NCBI GenBank assembly: GCA_005879245.1
Contig: VBLA01000077.1
Coordinates: forward strand, 1-12,692
Length of the DNA stretch: 12,692 bases
Direction of reading: 5' to 3'
Source of the DNA: Deltaproteobacteria bacterium
GTDB lineage: Bacteria > Desulfobacterota > Binatia > DP-6
Shown here: one piece after another, positions 5,251 through 12,692 of the stretch
Layout: the number at the start of each line of letters is the position of its first letter
Position numbering within the stretch: position 1 is the first letter of the stretch
Position numbers and translations under genes: made by a program
Notes under the pieces: model-generated
Seen by the model: the letters and a program-made list of their open reading frames with translations, nothing else
What the model was told of the DNA's origin: nothing
Databases searched by the model: none

Positions 5251-6923
5251 TCGTGGGGGACGGCGCGGACACGGTGCTCCGGGTGATCCCGCTCGGCGGG
5301 CTGGGGGAGATCGGCCTGAACCTGCTCGTGCTCGAGTACGGCGACACGGCGATCGCGGTCGATTGCGGCGTCATGTTCCCCGACGAGCAGATGTACGGCA
5401 TCGACGTCGCCATCCCCGACGTGAGCTACCTCCGTGCGCTCGGTGATCGCTTCCGCGCCATCTTCCTGACACATGGTCACGAGGATCACATCGGCGCGCT
5501 GCCCTACGTGCTCCCCGGCCGGTCGGTCCCCGTCTTCGGAACGCCCCTCACGCTCGGCTTCGTCCGTGATCGGCTGCGCGAGCACGGCATCACGGCGAGT
5601 CTCGTCCCCTACGGCAGCGACGCGCCGCGGGTGGGTCCCTTCACGGTCGAGCCGTTCGCCGTGACCCACTCGATTCCGGACTCCGTCGGGCTGGCGATAC
5701 GAACACCGGTCGGGACGCTGATCCACACCGGAGACTTCAAGCTCGACCAGACGCCACTCGACGGGCGACTGCCCGATCTCCGCCGGCTCGCCGAGCTGGG
5801 GGGGGAGGGTGTGGCGCTCCTCTTCTCCGACTCGACCAATGCCGAGCGGCCGGGCGTCACCCCGTCGGAGCAGAGCGTCGGCAGCCGGTTCGCCACCATC
5901 TTCCGGCAGGCGACGGGCCGGGTGCTGGTGACGACCTTCTCCTCCCACATCCACCGCCTGCAGCAGGTGATCGATTGCGCGGTCCGCTTCGATCGCCGCG
6001 TCGCCCTCGTGGGGCGGAGCCTCATCGCCCACGTCGCGGTCGCGCGCGATCTCGGACTGCTGCACGTCCCCGAAGGCACGCTCGTCGACCTCGCGCAGGC
6101 ACGCGCCCTGCCGCGCGAGCAGGTCGTGCTACTGACGGCAGGGAGTCAGGCCGAGGCGACTTCCGCCCTGGTACGCATCGCCATGAATGCCCACAAGCAG
6201 GTCTCGCTCGACCCGGGCGACGTGGTCGTGCTCTCCTCGCGCGTCATCCCGGGGAACGAGCGCGCGATCGGCCTGCTGGTGAACCATCTCTGCCGACGCG
6301 GCGCCATCGTGCACTACGAGCGCTTCGGGTCGGCGGATGAGCGGGTGCACGTCTCGGGCCACGCCTCACAGGAAGAGCTGAAGCTCGTCCTGAACCTCGT
6401 TCGCCCGCGGCACTTCGTCCCCGTCCACGGCGAGTACCGGCATCTCGTCCGCCACATCGCGCTGGCCCGGGAGGTGGGCATTCCCGCCGAGCGCTGCCAC
6501 CTCCTCGAAGACGGCGACGTGCTCGAGCTGGACGGCGACACCGCGCGGCGCGGCGAGCGCGTCACCGCCGGACGCGTGTTCGTCGACGGCAAGGGCGTCG
6601 GCGACGTCGAGGACGAGGTCCTGCGCGACCGCCGCCATCTCTCCGAGGACGGACTCGTCCTCGCCGTACTGGCAATTCATCAGCAGTCAGGCGACATCGT
6701 GGCCGGGCCGGACCTGGTCTCCCGCGGGGTGGTGGCGGAAGAGGCGAGCCCCGAGGTGCTGGAGCCCGCCCGCGATGCCGTCCTGGAAGCACTCGCCGCC
6801 ATCAACCCCGAGTCGCGAACCGATCCGGCCGAGGTCAAGGAGGAGGTCCGGCGGGCATTGCGTCGCTATTTCAAGCGTTTCGAGCGGCGTCCCGTGATCC
6901 TCCCTTTCGTGGTGGAGATGTAG
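5247..6923 (+). CDS. rnj: Ribonuclease J
   Basis: 558 residues, matching Bacillus RNase J1 (555). RNase J is a metallo-beta-lactamase/beta-CASP nuclease with 5'-3' exo- and endonuclease activity, used in mRNA decay and rRNA maturation in bacteria that depend less on RNase E. Seen: the two-zinc motif HGHEDH (76-81), THS at His141, HTGDFK with Asp163 (160-165), SDSTNAERPG (194-203), the beta-CASP segment with FSSHIHR (231-237) and GRSL (256-259), TAGSQAEATSAL (297-308, usually TGSQGEPMSAL), VHVSGHAS (367-374) and VPVHGEYRHL with His394 (391-400). A C-terminal region (about 445-558) follows, for dimer or RNA contacts. The ATG at 5247 overlaps the plsC stop as ATGA and fits the family N-terminus, so the long in-frame extension upstream inside plsC is not coding. 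A 91-bp gap follows before ftsK. Confidence 0.95.
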   Translation: MIVGDGADTVLRVIPLGGLGEIGLNLLVLEYGDTAIAVDCGVMFPDEQMYGIDVAIPDVSYLRALGDRFRAIFLTHGHEDHIGALPYVLPGRSVPVFGTPLTLGFVRDRLREHGITASLVPYGSDAPRVGPFTVEPFAVTHSIPDSVGLAIRTPVGTLIHTGDFKLDQTPLDGRLPDLRRLAELGGEGVALLFSDSTNAERPGVTPSEQSVGSRFATIFRQATGRVLVTTFSSHIHRLQQVIDCAVRFDRRVALVGRSLIAHVAVARDLGLLHVPEGTLVDLAQARALPREQVVLLTAGSQAEATSALVRIAMNAHKQVSLDPGDVVVLSSRVIPGNERAIGLLVNHLCRRGAIVHYERFGSADERVHVSGHASQEELKLVLNLVRPRHFVPVHGEYRHLVRHIALAREVGIPAERCHLLEDGDVLELDGDTARRGERVTAGRVFVDGKGVGDVEDEVLRDRRHLSEDGLVLAVLAIHQQSGDIVAGPDLVSRGVVAEEASPEVLEPARDAVLEALAAINPESRTDPAEVKEEVRRALRRYFKRFERRPVILPFVVEM

Positions 6924-6976
6924 TAGACCGGAGCGGCGGAGGGCGTGGGGTGGTGATTCGGGCGGTGGCCGAGACT

Positions 6977-6993
6977 CTCGCCGTGCCGGCGAG
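6977..6993. repeat. GC-rich hairpin in the RNase J-ftsK gap
   Basis: CTCGCCG and CGGCGAG form a perfect 7-bp stem around a TGC loop, 22 bp before the ftsK start. No T-run follows, so it is not a typical intrinsic terminator. It could stabilise the upstream mRNA end or affect ftsK translation, or be incidental in GC-rich DNA. The rest of the 6924-7014 gap shows nothing recognisable. Confidence 0.3.
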
Positions 6994-7014
6994 CGCGCGC
7001 CGCGGGGCCAGCTG

Positions 7015-9249
7015 ATGGCGGCCCGGCGCACGGCCGCAAAGGCAGGCGGGAGTGTCATCCGCGAGGCGGAAGCCATCTCGGCGGCAGCGCTCGCGGTGTT
7101 CCTGGCCCTCAGCTTTCTGTCCTACGTGCCTGGCGCGCCCCGAGCCAACCTGGGCGGCCCGGTCGGCAACGCGCTGGCCGATGCGGGGCTCCACGCCCTC
7201 GGCCTCGCGGCGTATCTCCTTCCGCTCTATCTCGGCTACCTGACCGTCGTACTCTTCCGCCATGACGCGGTCGGCTTCGCCGGGACACGGCTCGCGGGCG
7301 CGGGTCTCCTCGTCGCGAGCCTCGCCGCGCTGGGAGGGCTCGTGACCGGCGGGCGGGCGGTGGTGCGCGGTGGCGGGTGGCTGGGTGGCTTCCTCGGCGT
7401 TGCGACGCGCGATCTGCTCGGCGGACCGGGGGCCACCCTCGCCCTGACCGTCGTGCTCGTCGTCGCGCTCGTGCTCGCCACCGGGGTGTCCGCCGTCGCC
7501 GTGGCGAACGGTGTCGCCCGCTTGCTCGGCGCGGCGGCGGGGCGCGCCGCGGTGCACCTCCGCGTTGCCGGCGCGCGGCTGTTCGGGCGAGCACCGGCCC
7601 GCGCGCCTCTCGCCCGCCCTGCGCGGGCGGTCACTCCCGTCCTCCTCGACGATGCCGTCGAGCCGAGCGAGGGCGCCAGCGACCCGCCGCCGATCATCCG
7701 CGAAGCCCCGGAGCCCCCGGGGTCTAGTGGCCCGGCGAAGCGGACGAGGCGGGTCGAGCGGCAGCAGGAGCTGTTCGGCGAAGAGACCTACCGGCTGCCG
7801 GCGCTCGCACTCCTCGACCCGGCGGTCCGCAGCACGCCACCGATCGAGGAGAGCGCCCTCATCGCCAGCTCGCGCATCCTCGAGACGAAGCTCGCGGACT
7901 TCGGCGTGATCGGCAAGGTGGTCGCGGTGCGACCGGGACCGGTGATCACGACCTTCGAGTTCGAGCCTGCCCCGGGCGTGAAGGTGAACCGCATCGTCAC
8001 GCTGGCCGACGATCTCTCGATGGCGCTCCGGGCGCTCTCCGTGCGCGTGCTGGCGCCCATTCCGGGCAAGCCCGTGGTCGGGATCGAGGTCTCCAATCCA
8101 CGGCGGGACAAGGTCTTCATTCGGGAGCTGCTGGCGAGCGAGGACTATCAGCGCGCCGAATCCAAGCTGACGATGGCGCTCGGCAAGGACACGACCGGCA
8201 ACGTGGTGGTCGCCGACCTGGCCCGCATGCCGCATCTCCTCGTTGCCGGTGCCACCGGCACCGGCAAATCGGTGTCGATGAACGCCATGCTGATGAGCGT
8301 CCTCTTCAAGTCCTCGCCCCGGGACGTCCGCTTCATCATGATCGACCCGAAGATGCTCGAGCTCTCCACCTACGAGAACATCCCGCACCTGCTCGTGCCG
8401 GTGGTGACGGAGCCGAAGAAGGCAGCGGCGGCCCTCTACAACACGATCCGCGAAATGGACATGCGCTACCGGCTCCTGCACGACAAGGGCGTGCGCAACA
8501 TCGACAGCTACAACCGCCTTCTCCGCGAGTCGGGTGCCGGGGAGGCGGAGACCGGGGACGATCCGCCCGAGGGGGGCGATGTGCTCGTCCATCGCCATCT
8601 CCCGCGCATCGTGATCATCATCGACGAGCTCGCCGACCTCATGCTGACGGTCGGGCGCGAGATCGAGGAGGCGATCACCCGCCTGGCGCAGAAGGCGCGG
8701 GCCGCCGGCATCCATCTCATCCTCGCCACCCAGCGCCCCTCGGTCGACGTGATCACCGGGCTCATCAAGGCCAACTTCCCGGCTCGCATCTCGTTCCAGG
8801 TGACGTCGCGCGTCGATTCGCGCACCATCCTCGATGCCATCGGCGCCGAACGCCTGCTGGGCGAGGGGGACATGCTCTTCCTGCCGCCCGGCACGGCGCG
8901 AGTCCAGCGGCTCCATGGGTCCTTCGTGTCGGACGGCGATGTCCACCGCGTGGTCGAGTTCATCAAGGGCCAGGAGACGCCGAGCTACCAGATGGAGCTC
9001 CTCGAGAGCGCGGACGACGAGGCGGGCGATGGGGACGAGGCGGAGGACATGTCCGATGAGATGTACGACCTGGCGGTCCGCATGGTCACCGAGAACCGCC
9101 AGGCTTCGATCTCCTGGCTCCAGCGGCGGCTGCGCGTCGGCTACAACCGGGCCGCGCGGATGATCGAGCGGATGGAGCGGGAGGGCGTCGTAGCCGCCGC
9201 GACCGGGGCCCGCCCGCGCGAGGTGATCGCGCGGCGGATCGAGGAGTAG
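7015..9249 (+). CDS. ftsK: DNA translocase FtsK/SpoIIIE
   Basis: 744 residues. FtsK is a septal hexameric ATPase that pumps DNA to clear the dividing chromosome and helps resolve dimers at dif. Four membrane segments lie at about 21-38, 59-80, 92-111 and 139-166. A Pro/Ala/Arg-rich linker runs to about 270, much shorter than in E. coli FtsK (1329 residues) and similar to SpoIIIE. The alpha/beta motor domain (about 280-655) has Walker A GATGTGKS (412-419), MIDPKMLELS (442-451), Walker B IVIIIDELADLM (532-543), and ATQRPSVDVITGLIKANFP (571-589). An acidic linker (664-681) leads to the winged-helix gamma domain (682-744, with ISWLQRRLRVGYNRAARMIE), which reads orientation sequences and contacts XerD. 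The segment DSYNRLLRESGAGEAE (497-512) is a variable insertion common in the family. No clear promoter or ribosome binding site is visible before the ATG. Confidence 0.97.
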   Translation: MAARRTAAKAGGSVIREAEAISAAALAVFLALSFLSYVPGAPRANLGGPVGNALADAGLHALGLAAYLLPLYLGYLTVVLFRHDAVGFAGTRLAGAGLLVASLAALGGLVTGGRAVVRGGGWLGGFLGVATRDLLGGPGATLALTVVLVVALVLATGVSAVAVANGVARLLGAAAGRAAVHLRVAGARLFGRAPARAPLARPARAVTPVLLDDAVEPSEGASDPPPIIREAPEPPGSSGPAKRTRRVERQQELFGEETYRLPALALLDPAVRSTPPIEESALIASSRILETKLADFGVIGKVVAVRPGPVITTFEFEPAPGVKVNRIVTLADDLSMALRALSVRVLAPIPGKPVVGIEVSNPRRDKVFIRELLASEDYQRAESKLTMALGKDTTGNVVVADLARMPHLLVAGATGTGKSVSMNAMLMSVLFKSSPRDVRFIMIDPKMLELSTYENIPHLLVPVVTEPKKAAAALYNTIREMDMRYRLLHDKGVRNIDSYNRLLRESGAGEAETGDDPPEGGDVLVHRHLPRIVIIIDELADLMLTVGREIEEAITRLAQKARAAGIHLILATQRPSVDVITGLIKANFPARISFQVTSRVDSRTILDAIGAERLLGEGDMLFLPPGTARVQRLHGSFVSDGDVHRVVEFIKGQETPSYQMELLESADDEAGDGDEAEDMSDEMYDLAVRMVTENRQASISWLQRRLRVGYNRAARMIERMEREGVVAAATGARPREVIARRIEE

Positions 9250-9280
9250 CGTTCGCCTCGTCGGCGTGTTTGAAGACGAC

Positions 9281-10297
9281 ATGCGCCCGACGACGCTCGC
9301 CATCGCGATCGTGCTCGCCGTCCGTGTCCTGCCGGTGGCCGGCGCGGAACCGCTCGCTGAGGCGCTCCACCGGCTCCAGGCGCGCTACGAGGCGACGCGC
9401 ACGATGACGGCCGATTTCCGCCAGGTCGTCGAATCGCCGGCACTGGCGGGCGGGATCGAATCGGCCGGTACGCTCGCCTTCGAAAAACCCAACCGCATGC
9501 GCTGGGACTACAAGCCGCCCGATCCGCAGCTCGTGGTCGGCGATGGCGAGACGCTCTGGATCTACCAGCCCGACGACCACCAGGTGATCAAGGCGCCCCT
9601 CACCGAGGCGTTCCGCGCCAACACGCCGGTCACCTTCCTCGCCGGCCTCGGACGGCTCGAGCGCGACTTCGCGGCGAGTCTGGAGGAGGACCGGCCCGAG
9701 CGCTGGGTGCTCCGCCTCGTTCCCCATCGCGACAAGGGGCTCGGCAGCCTCGTGCTCGTGGTCCGCAAGACCGACGCCACACTGGAGGAGGCACGCATCA
9801 CCGATCCGCTGGGGACGACGACGCGCCTCCTGCTCGCGAACGAGCGCCGCAACGTCCCGCTTGCGATCCAGCAGACCCTGCGCGAGGTGGGCCAGCGCTT
9901 CGACTTCAGGAACACTCCGACGGAGGTCCGCCGCGAGGACCACACCCTCCATCTCCGCTCCGCGGACGAGTTCAAGTTGCGAGCGCTGAACGAGCTGCTG
10001 CAGGAGAAGCTCGCGCGCCGCCAGGTGCCGCTCCGGGCCCTGCAGGCGGGGCCGATCGAGCCGGGACCGGCCGGCACCGCGAAGCAACAGATCGTGCTGC
10101 AGCAGGGGATCCCGGTGGAGAAAGCTCGCGAGATCGTGAAGCTGGTGAAGGAGACGAAGCTGAAGGTCCAGGTCGCCATCCAGGCCGATCAGGTGCGGGT
10201 CACCGGCAAGAAGAGGGACGATCTCCAGGCCGTGATCCGGCTTCTCCGTGAGCAGGACCTGGGCATCGCCCTCCAGTTCACCAACTTCCGTGACTAG
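9281..10297 (+). CDS. LolA-YajQ hybrid: outer-membrane lipoprotein carrier fused to a YajQ domain
   Basis: 338 residues from ATG 9281 (an upstream GTG at 9266 adds five residues before the signal peptide). A signal peptide (1-22, ending VAGA) precedes LolA, the periplasmic chaperone that carries lipoproteins from LolCDE to the outer membrane: TADFRQ (43-48), GTLAFEKPNRMRWDYKPP (63-80), LVVGDGETLWIYQP (84-97), VTFLAG (117-122), ITDPLGTTTR (173-182) and RRNVPL (189-194). LolA normally continues with a last strand (PDSLFxFxPPxGVDV-like); here the frame passes straight into YajQ. AIQQTLREVGQRFDF (195-209), DDLQAV (313-318) and the C-terminal FTNFRD (333-338) are diagnostic. YajQ proteins are cytosolic nucleotide (c-di-GMP)-binding proteins of about 163 residues; 144 remain, lacking about 18 N-terminal residues and the first strand. 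Export would misplace the YajQ part. It could be a true fusion or a deletion from assembly. It overlaps rimO by 8 bp. Confidence 0.85.
   Translation: MRPTTLAIAIVLAVRVLPVAGAEPLAEALHRLQARYEATRTMTADFRQVVESPALAGGIESAGTLAFEKPNRMRWDYKPPDPQLVVGDGETLWIYQPDDHQVIKAPLTEAFRANTPVTFLAGLGRLERDFAASLEEDRPERWVLRLVPHRDKGLGSLVLVVRKTDATLEEARITDPLGTTTRLLLANERRNVPLAIQQTLREVGQRFDFRNTPTEVRREDHTLHLRSADEFKLRALNELLQEKLARRQVPLRALQAGPIEPGPAGTAKQQIVLQQGIPVEKAREIVKLVKETKLKVQVAIQADQVRVTGKKRDDLQAVIRLLREQDLGIALQFTNFRD
9863..10297 (+). other. yajQ: YajQ-derived part of the hybrid gene, N-terminally truncated
   Basis: This is the coding segment for residues 195-338 of the hybrid, which aligns with E. coli YajQ from its first helix (the NAV...REVESRFDFR region) to the terminal NFRD. 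It includes VEKAREIVKLVKETKLKVQV (279-298), IQADQVRVTGKKRDDLQAV (300-318) and the family ending. No separate start codon with a ribosome binding site is evident at the junction. GTG codons exist nearby (for example the Val203 codon), but a protein starting there would lose more of the domain. The intact 3' end overlapping rimO suggests a former separate yajQ gene between lolA and rimO. Confidence 0.8.
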
Positions 10298-11648
10298 ACG
10301 AGTCCATTTCCTGACCCTCGGCTGTCCGAAGAACCAGGTCGACAGCGAGGTGATGCTCGGTGTGCTCGCCCGTCGCGGCCACGAGATCGTGCTCGACCCC
10401 GCGCTGGCCGACGTGCTGGTCGTCAACACCTGTAGCTTCATCACCCCCGCCAAGGAGGAGTCGATCGAGGCGATCCTCGACATGGCTCGGGTGAAGGCCG
10501 GTCGGACGGGTCGGCGGCTCGTGGTCGCGGGTTGCCTCGCCCAGCGCTACGCCGACCAGCTCCGTACGGCCCTCCCCGAGGTCGACGTCTTCATCGGTAC
10601 GGGCGACCTCCTCCGCATCGCGGATGCCGTCGAGGCGCCGCTCGCCGAGGGGCCGGTCGTTTATCGTGGCGCCCACCACGTCCTGCCGGCGCGAGAGTTG
10701 GCGACGCGTGTCAGGACGGGAGCCTGGTGGACCGCTTACCTCAAAGTCTCGGAGGGGTGCGACCACCGCTGTAGCTTCTGCATCATCCCGCGGATCCGTG
10801 GCCGGCACGAGAGCCGGCCGCTGACCGACCTGATCGAAGAGGCGGCGAGGCTGGCGGGTGAGGGCGTCGTCGAGCTCAACCTGATCGCCCAGGACCTGAC
10901 TGCCTACGGCCGCGACCGGCGCGATGGCTCCTCGCTGGCCGTGCTGCTTCGGGCGCTCGCCGCGCGCGTGCCGCAGGCTCGCTGGCTCAGGCTGCTCTAC
11001 GCCTATCCCGCGTCGGTGACCGAGGAGCTACTCGAGGTGATGGCGACCGAGGCGGCCGTGTGCCACTACCTCGACATGCCGCTCCAGCACATCTCCGATC
11101 GCATGCTGCGCGCGATGCGACGGGAGCGGAATGGCGCGGTGATCCGACGCCTGATCGAGCGCATTCGCGCCGCCGTCCCCGGCATCGCGCTGCGCTCCTC
11201 CTTCATCGTGGGCTTCCCGGGCGAGCGGGAAGAGGACGTGGCCGAGCTGTGCGGATTCCTCGAGGAGGCCGAGCTCGACCACGTGGGGGTCTTCCGCTAC
11301 TCGCGCGAGGAGGGCACCTCAGCGGCGGGTCTCGCCGACCAGGTGCCGGAGCGCCTGAAGGCGGAACGCCGGGCCCGCGTGATGGAGGTGCAGGCGTGCG
11401 TCGCCGCCCGTCGCGCCGCCGCGTGGGTCGGTCGGCTCACCGAGGTCCTCGTCGAGGGCGTCGACGAACGTGGAGGACTGGTCGGGCGGACCGCGAGCCA
11501 GGCGCCCGAGATCGACGGGATGGTGCGGCTCCGGGGGCCCGCAACGCCCGGTGACCTCGTCGAGGCGCGGCTTACCGGGGCGGCCATTTACGACCTTGAG
11601 GGTGAAATTGTGCCCGCTGCCGTTGACACGTCTCCCTCTGGGCTTTAG
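10290..11648 (+). CDS. rimO: Ribosomal protein S12 methylthiotransferase RimO
   Basis: 452 residues from GTG 10290. RimO is a radical-SAM enzyme with two 4Fe-4S clusters that adds a methylthio group to a conserved aspartate of ribosomal protein S12. N-terminal UPF0004 domain cysteines are Cys12 (TLGCPKNQVDSE), Cys48 (VNTCSF) and Cys82 (VAGCLAQRY). The radical-SAM motif is CDHRCSFC, with Cys157, Cys161 and Cys164 (C-x3-C-x2-C), followed by IIPRIRGRHESRP. ELNLIAQDLTAYGRD (195-209), MPLQHISDRMLRAMRR, FIVGFPGE and HVGVFRYSREEGT follow. The C-terminal TRAM domain (about 385-450) includes GRTASQAPEIDGMV, which is typical of RimO rather than MiaB. Length matches E. coli (441). The GTG start lies 8 bp inside the end of the lolA-yajQ frame, which suggests translational coupling; the longer in-frame start at 10248 would add 14 unrelated residues. 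The dksA promoter is embedded in its 3' end. Confidence 0.96.
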   Translation: MTRRVHFLTLGCPKNQVDSEVMLGVLARRGHEIVLDPALADVLVVNTCSFITPAKEESIEAILDMARVKAGRTGRRLVVAGCLAQRYADQLRTALPEVDVFIGTGDLLRIADAVEAPLAEGPVVYRGAHHVLPARELATRVRTGAWWTAYLKVSEGCDHRCSFCIIPRIRGRHESRPLTDLIEEAARLAGEGVVELNLIAQDLTAYGRDRRDGSSLAVLLRALAARVPQARWLRLLYAYPASVTEELLEVMATEAAVCHYLDMPLQHISDRMLRAMRRERNGAVIRRLIERIRAAVPGIALRSSFIVGFPGEREEDVAELCGFLEEAELDHVGVFRYSREEGTSAAGLADQVPERLKAERRARVMEVQACVAARRAAAWVGRLTEVLVEGVDERGGLVGRTASQAPEIDGMVRLRGPATPGDLVEARLTGAAIYDLEGEIVPAAVDTSPSGL

Positions 11649-11651
11649 ATT
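11623..11651 (+). promoter_or_regulatory. Sigma-70 promoter for the DksA/TraR gene, inside the rimO 3' end
   Basis: A perfect TTGACA (11623-11628) is followed after 17 bp by TAGATT (11646-11651, 4 of 6 matches). The -10 hexamer begins with the rimO TAG stop codon itself. Transcription would start near 11658, giving a leader of about 20 nt containing GGAGG (11663-11667). This is the best promoter match in the window and implies that dksA expression is independent of rimO. Confidence 0.6.
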
Positions 11652-11677
11652 CGCCCGCCCTCGGAGGCGCGATCGCC

Positions 11678-12109
11678 ATGCGCAAGTCATTTCTGAAGAA
11701 GGCTCGCGAGACGCTGCAGGAAATGCGTACGCAGCTCCTGCGTAGCGTGCAGGCCGAGCTCCACGAGGGGCGCGAACAGACCAAAGACGAGGGAATGGAC
11801 ACGTACGACCTGGCGAGCGATGCGCGCGATCGCGAGATCAACTTCATCCTCAGCGACCGCGACCGCGAGAAGGTACAGGCGATCGACGACGCGCTCGCCC
11901 GCGTCGAGGACGGGACGTACGGCGTCTGCGAGAGCTGTGAGGCCGACATCGCCGAGGGTCGTCTCGAGGCCCTGCCCTTCACCCGCCTCTGCATCAGCTG
12001 TCAGGCGGAGCGGGAGAAGGAGGCAAAGACCATGAAGCGCTTCGAGGAGGACCGGACCTACCGCCGGCTGGTGCCGGGCGATGGCGACGAGGAAGGCGGC
12101 GGGTCGTAG
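11678..12109 (+). CDS. dksA: DksA/TraR-family RNA polymerase-binding regulator
   Basis: 143 residues, close to E. coli DksA (151). Members insert a coiled coil into the RNA polymerase secondary channel and, often with ppGpp, tune rRNA and amino-acid promoters. The N-terminal half (about 5-75) is charged and helical, consistent with the coiled coil. Its tip region reads GMDTYDLASDARDRE (39-53), where Asp41 and Asp44 in D-x2-D-x-A resemble the DxxDxA tip of DksA. The zinc finger is Cys84, Cys87, Cys105 and Cys108, C-x2-C-x17-C-x2-C, the canonical DksA spacing, with EGRLEALPFTRLC between. The C-terminal helix (109-125) ends in an acidic, Gly-rich tail. GGAGG lies 10 nt before the ATG. Its own promoter lies in the end of rimO. 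Whether it is the true DksA or a paralogue cannot be decided here, since several copies are common in deltaproteobacteria. It is convergent with the next gene, 17 bp apart. Confidence 0.9.
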   Translation: MRKSFLKKARETLQEMRTQLLRSVQAELHEGREQTKDEGMDTYDLASDARDREINFILSDRDREKVQAIDDALARVEDGTYGVCESCEADIAEGRLEALPFTRLCISCQAEREKEAKTMKRFEEDRTYRRLVPGDGDEEGGGS

Positions 12110-12126
12110 GAGAGCTCGCCCGAGCC

Positions 12127-12642
12127 TCAGACGGGTGGGCCGGTGAAGGCGTTTCTGAGGAGCCAGAGGACCGCCACGCCGACTCCGAGGGTGAGGAGGG
12201 CGCGGGTCGGGTCGAGGCCATGGACCCGCTCCAGGCCCCGGAGAGCGAGGTAGGCCGAGTAGAGCAAGGCGACGACGCCGAGCAGGGGGACCCAGAACGC
12301 CACCGAGGGTGCGGCCGCGTAGGCGACGACCCGGAAGGTGGCCTCGAACCCGGCACGGCCCTCGAAGAGGTTCTGGGCCACGAGCACGAAGACGGCTGCC
12401 ACGACGACGGCGGCGACGAGCTGCCAGACGAAGGCCCCGAGCATCCCTCGTACACCGCACCCGACGATTAGATGACCGAGTCCGTTGATCGCGGCGCAGG
12501 CAACGAGGAAGATGCCGGGTTGCCCGAGCCCGCCGGTCTCGGGCATGTCGCTGAAGAACCCGTGCGGATCGATCATCACCCGGCGCCACAGCACCGGCAG
12601 CGCCTCGACCGCGGAGCGCACCTCGGACTCGGGGACCGCCAT
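12127..12642 (-). CDS. Yip1-like multi-pass membrane protein, function unknown
   Basis: 171 residues on the minus strand. A soluble N-terminus (1-40) contains VMIDPHGFFSDMPETGGLGQP (22-42), the kind of segment that begins bacterial YIP1-domain proteins. About five hydrophobic segments follow (roughly 42-62, 66-90, 104-116, 117-136 and 146-163). LFEGRAGFEATFRVVAYAAA (92-111) and LERVHGLDPTRALLTLG (137-153), between the last segments, are also typical of that family (F-x3-A-Y...P before a segment; L-x3-H-x6-A at the end). Bacterial Yip1-like proteins have no established biochemical role. GGAGGG about 5 nt before the ATG is a strong ribosome binding site. The 50 bp upstream to the window edge show no clear promoter. 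Family assignment is from pattern recognition and is moderately sure; the gene call itself is secure. Confidence 0.8.
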   Translation of the reverse strand: MAVPESEVRSAVEALPVLWRRVMIDPHGFFSDMPETGGLGQPGIFLVACAAINGLGHLIVGCGVRGMLGAFVWQLVAAVVVAAVFVLVAQNLFEGRAGFEATFRVVAYAAAPSVAFWVPLLGVVALLYSAYLALRGLERVHGLDPTRALLTLGVGVAVLWLLRNAFTGPPV

Positions 12643-12692
12643 GCGGCCCTCCTTACCGCCGGCGCGTACAGCCGTCCAGAGGTGGCACCGTG

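Noticed and set aside
6871..9303. 810-codon minus-strand open frame opposite ftsK
   Set aside because: Antisense to a complete, motif-verified ftsK. Long spurious frames are expected at this GC content, and the translation is a low-complexity Arg/His/Asp-rich product.
12114..12125. GCTCG-CC-CGAGC inverted repeat between dksA and the Yip1-like gene as a bidirectional terminator
   Set aside because: Only 5 bp with a 2-base loop and no T-run on either strand.
12678..12692. AGAGGTGG followed by GTG at the extreme right edge, as the start of a divergent gene
   Set aside because: Spacing is plausible, but only the start codon lies in the window, so there is no coding evidence.

Overview
This is a GC-rich, densely coding chromosomal stretch from what looks like a Gram-negative bacterium. 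LolA implies an outer membrane, and RimO, DksA/TraR, RadC and a DDDIPF-tailed SSB are all present. RNase J occurs together with a compact, four-membrane-segment FtsK. That mix and the strong G/C preference at third codon positions suggest a deltaproteobacterial-type lineage (Myxococcota, Desulfobacterota or Binatota-like). The placement is inference, since there is no rRNA or other marker here. All genes are housekeeping or hypothetical. I see no mobile element, CRISPR array, tRNA, rRNA or phage gene.

Layout. (1) 1-1473: a six-segment membrane protein with five C-terminal TPRs. (2) 1549-3913: moaC, a RlmI-type 23S rRNA methyltransferase and radC on the plus strand. (3) 3924-4337: ssb on the minus strand, tail-to-tail with radC. 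(4) 4338-4482: a divergent control region between ssb and plsC, built on a 51-bp imperfect inverted repeat whose arms carry mirrored -35 boxes. (5) 4483-6923: plsC and RNase J, coupled by an ATGA overlap. (6) 7015-11648: ftsK, a lolA-yajQ hybrid gene and rimO, with an 8-bp overlap between the last two. (7) 11678-12109: a DksA/TraR-family regulator with its own promoter inside the end of rimO. (8) 12127-12642: a Yip1-like membrane protein on the minus strand.

Functional themes are ribosome and RNA maintenance (RlmI, RimO, RNase J), envelope construction (PlsC, LolA, two membrane proteins), and chromosome handling and growth control (SSB, RadC, FtsK, DksA).

The most unusual object is a single uninterrupted reading frame in which nearly all of LolA (signal peptide plus carrier domain, lacking its last strand) runs directly into a YajQ domain lacking about its first 18 residues. 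It is either a real gene fusion by deletion or an assembly deletion. A second in-frame deletion of about 23 residues relative to E. coli RlmI lies in the rlmI-like gene, so both junctions need the same read-level check. I found no convincing new multi-gene system; the regulatory DNA between ssb and plsC is the next most interesting item.
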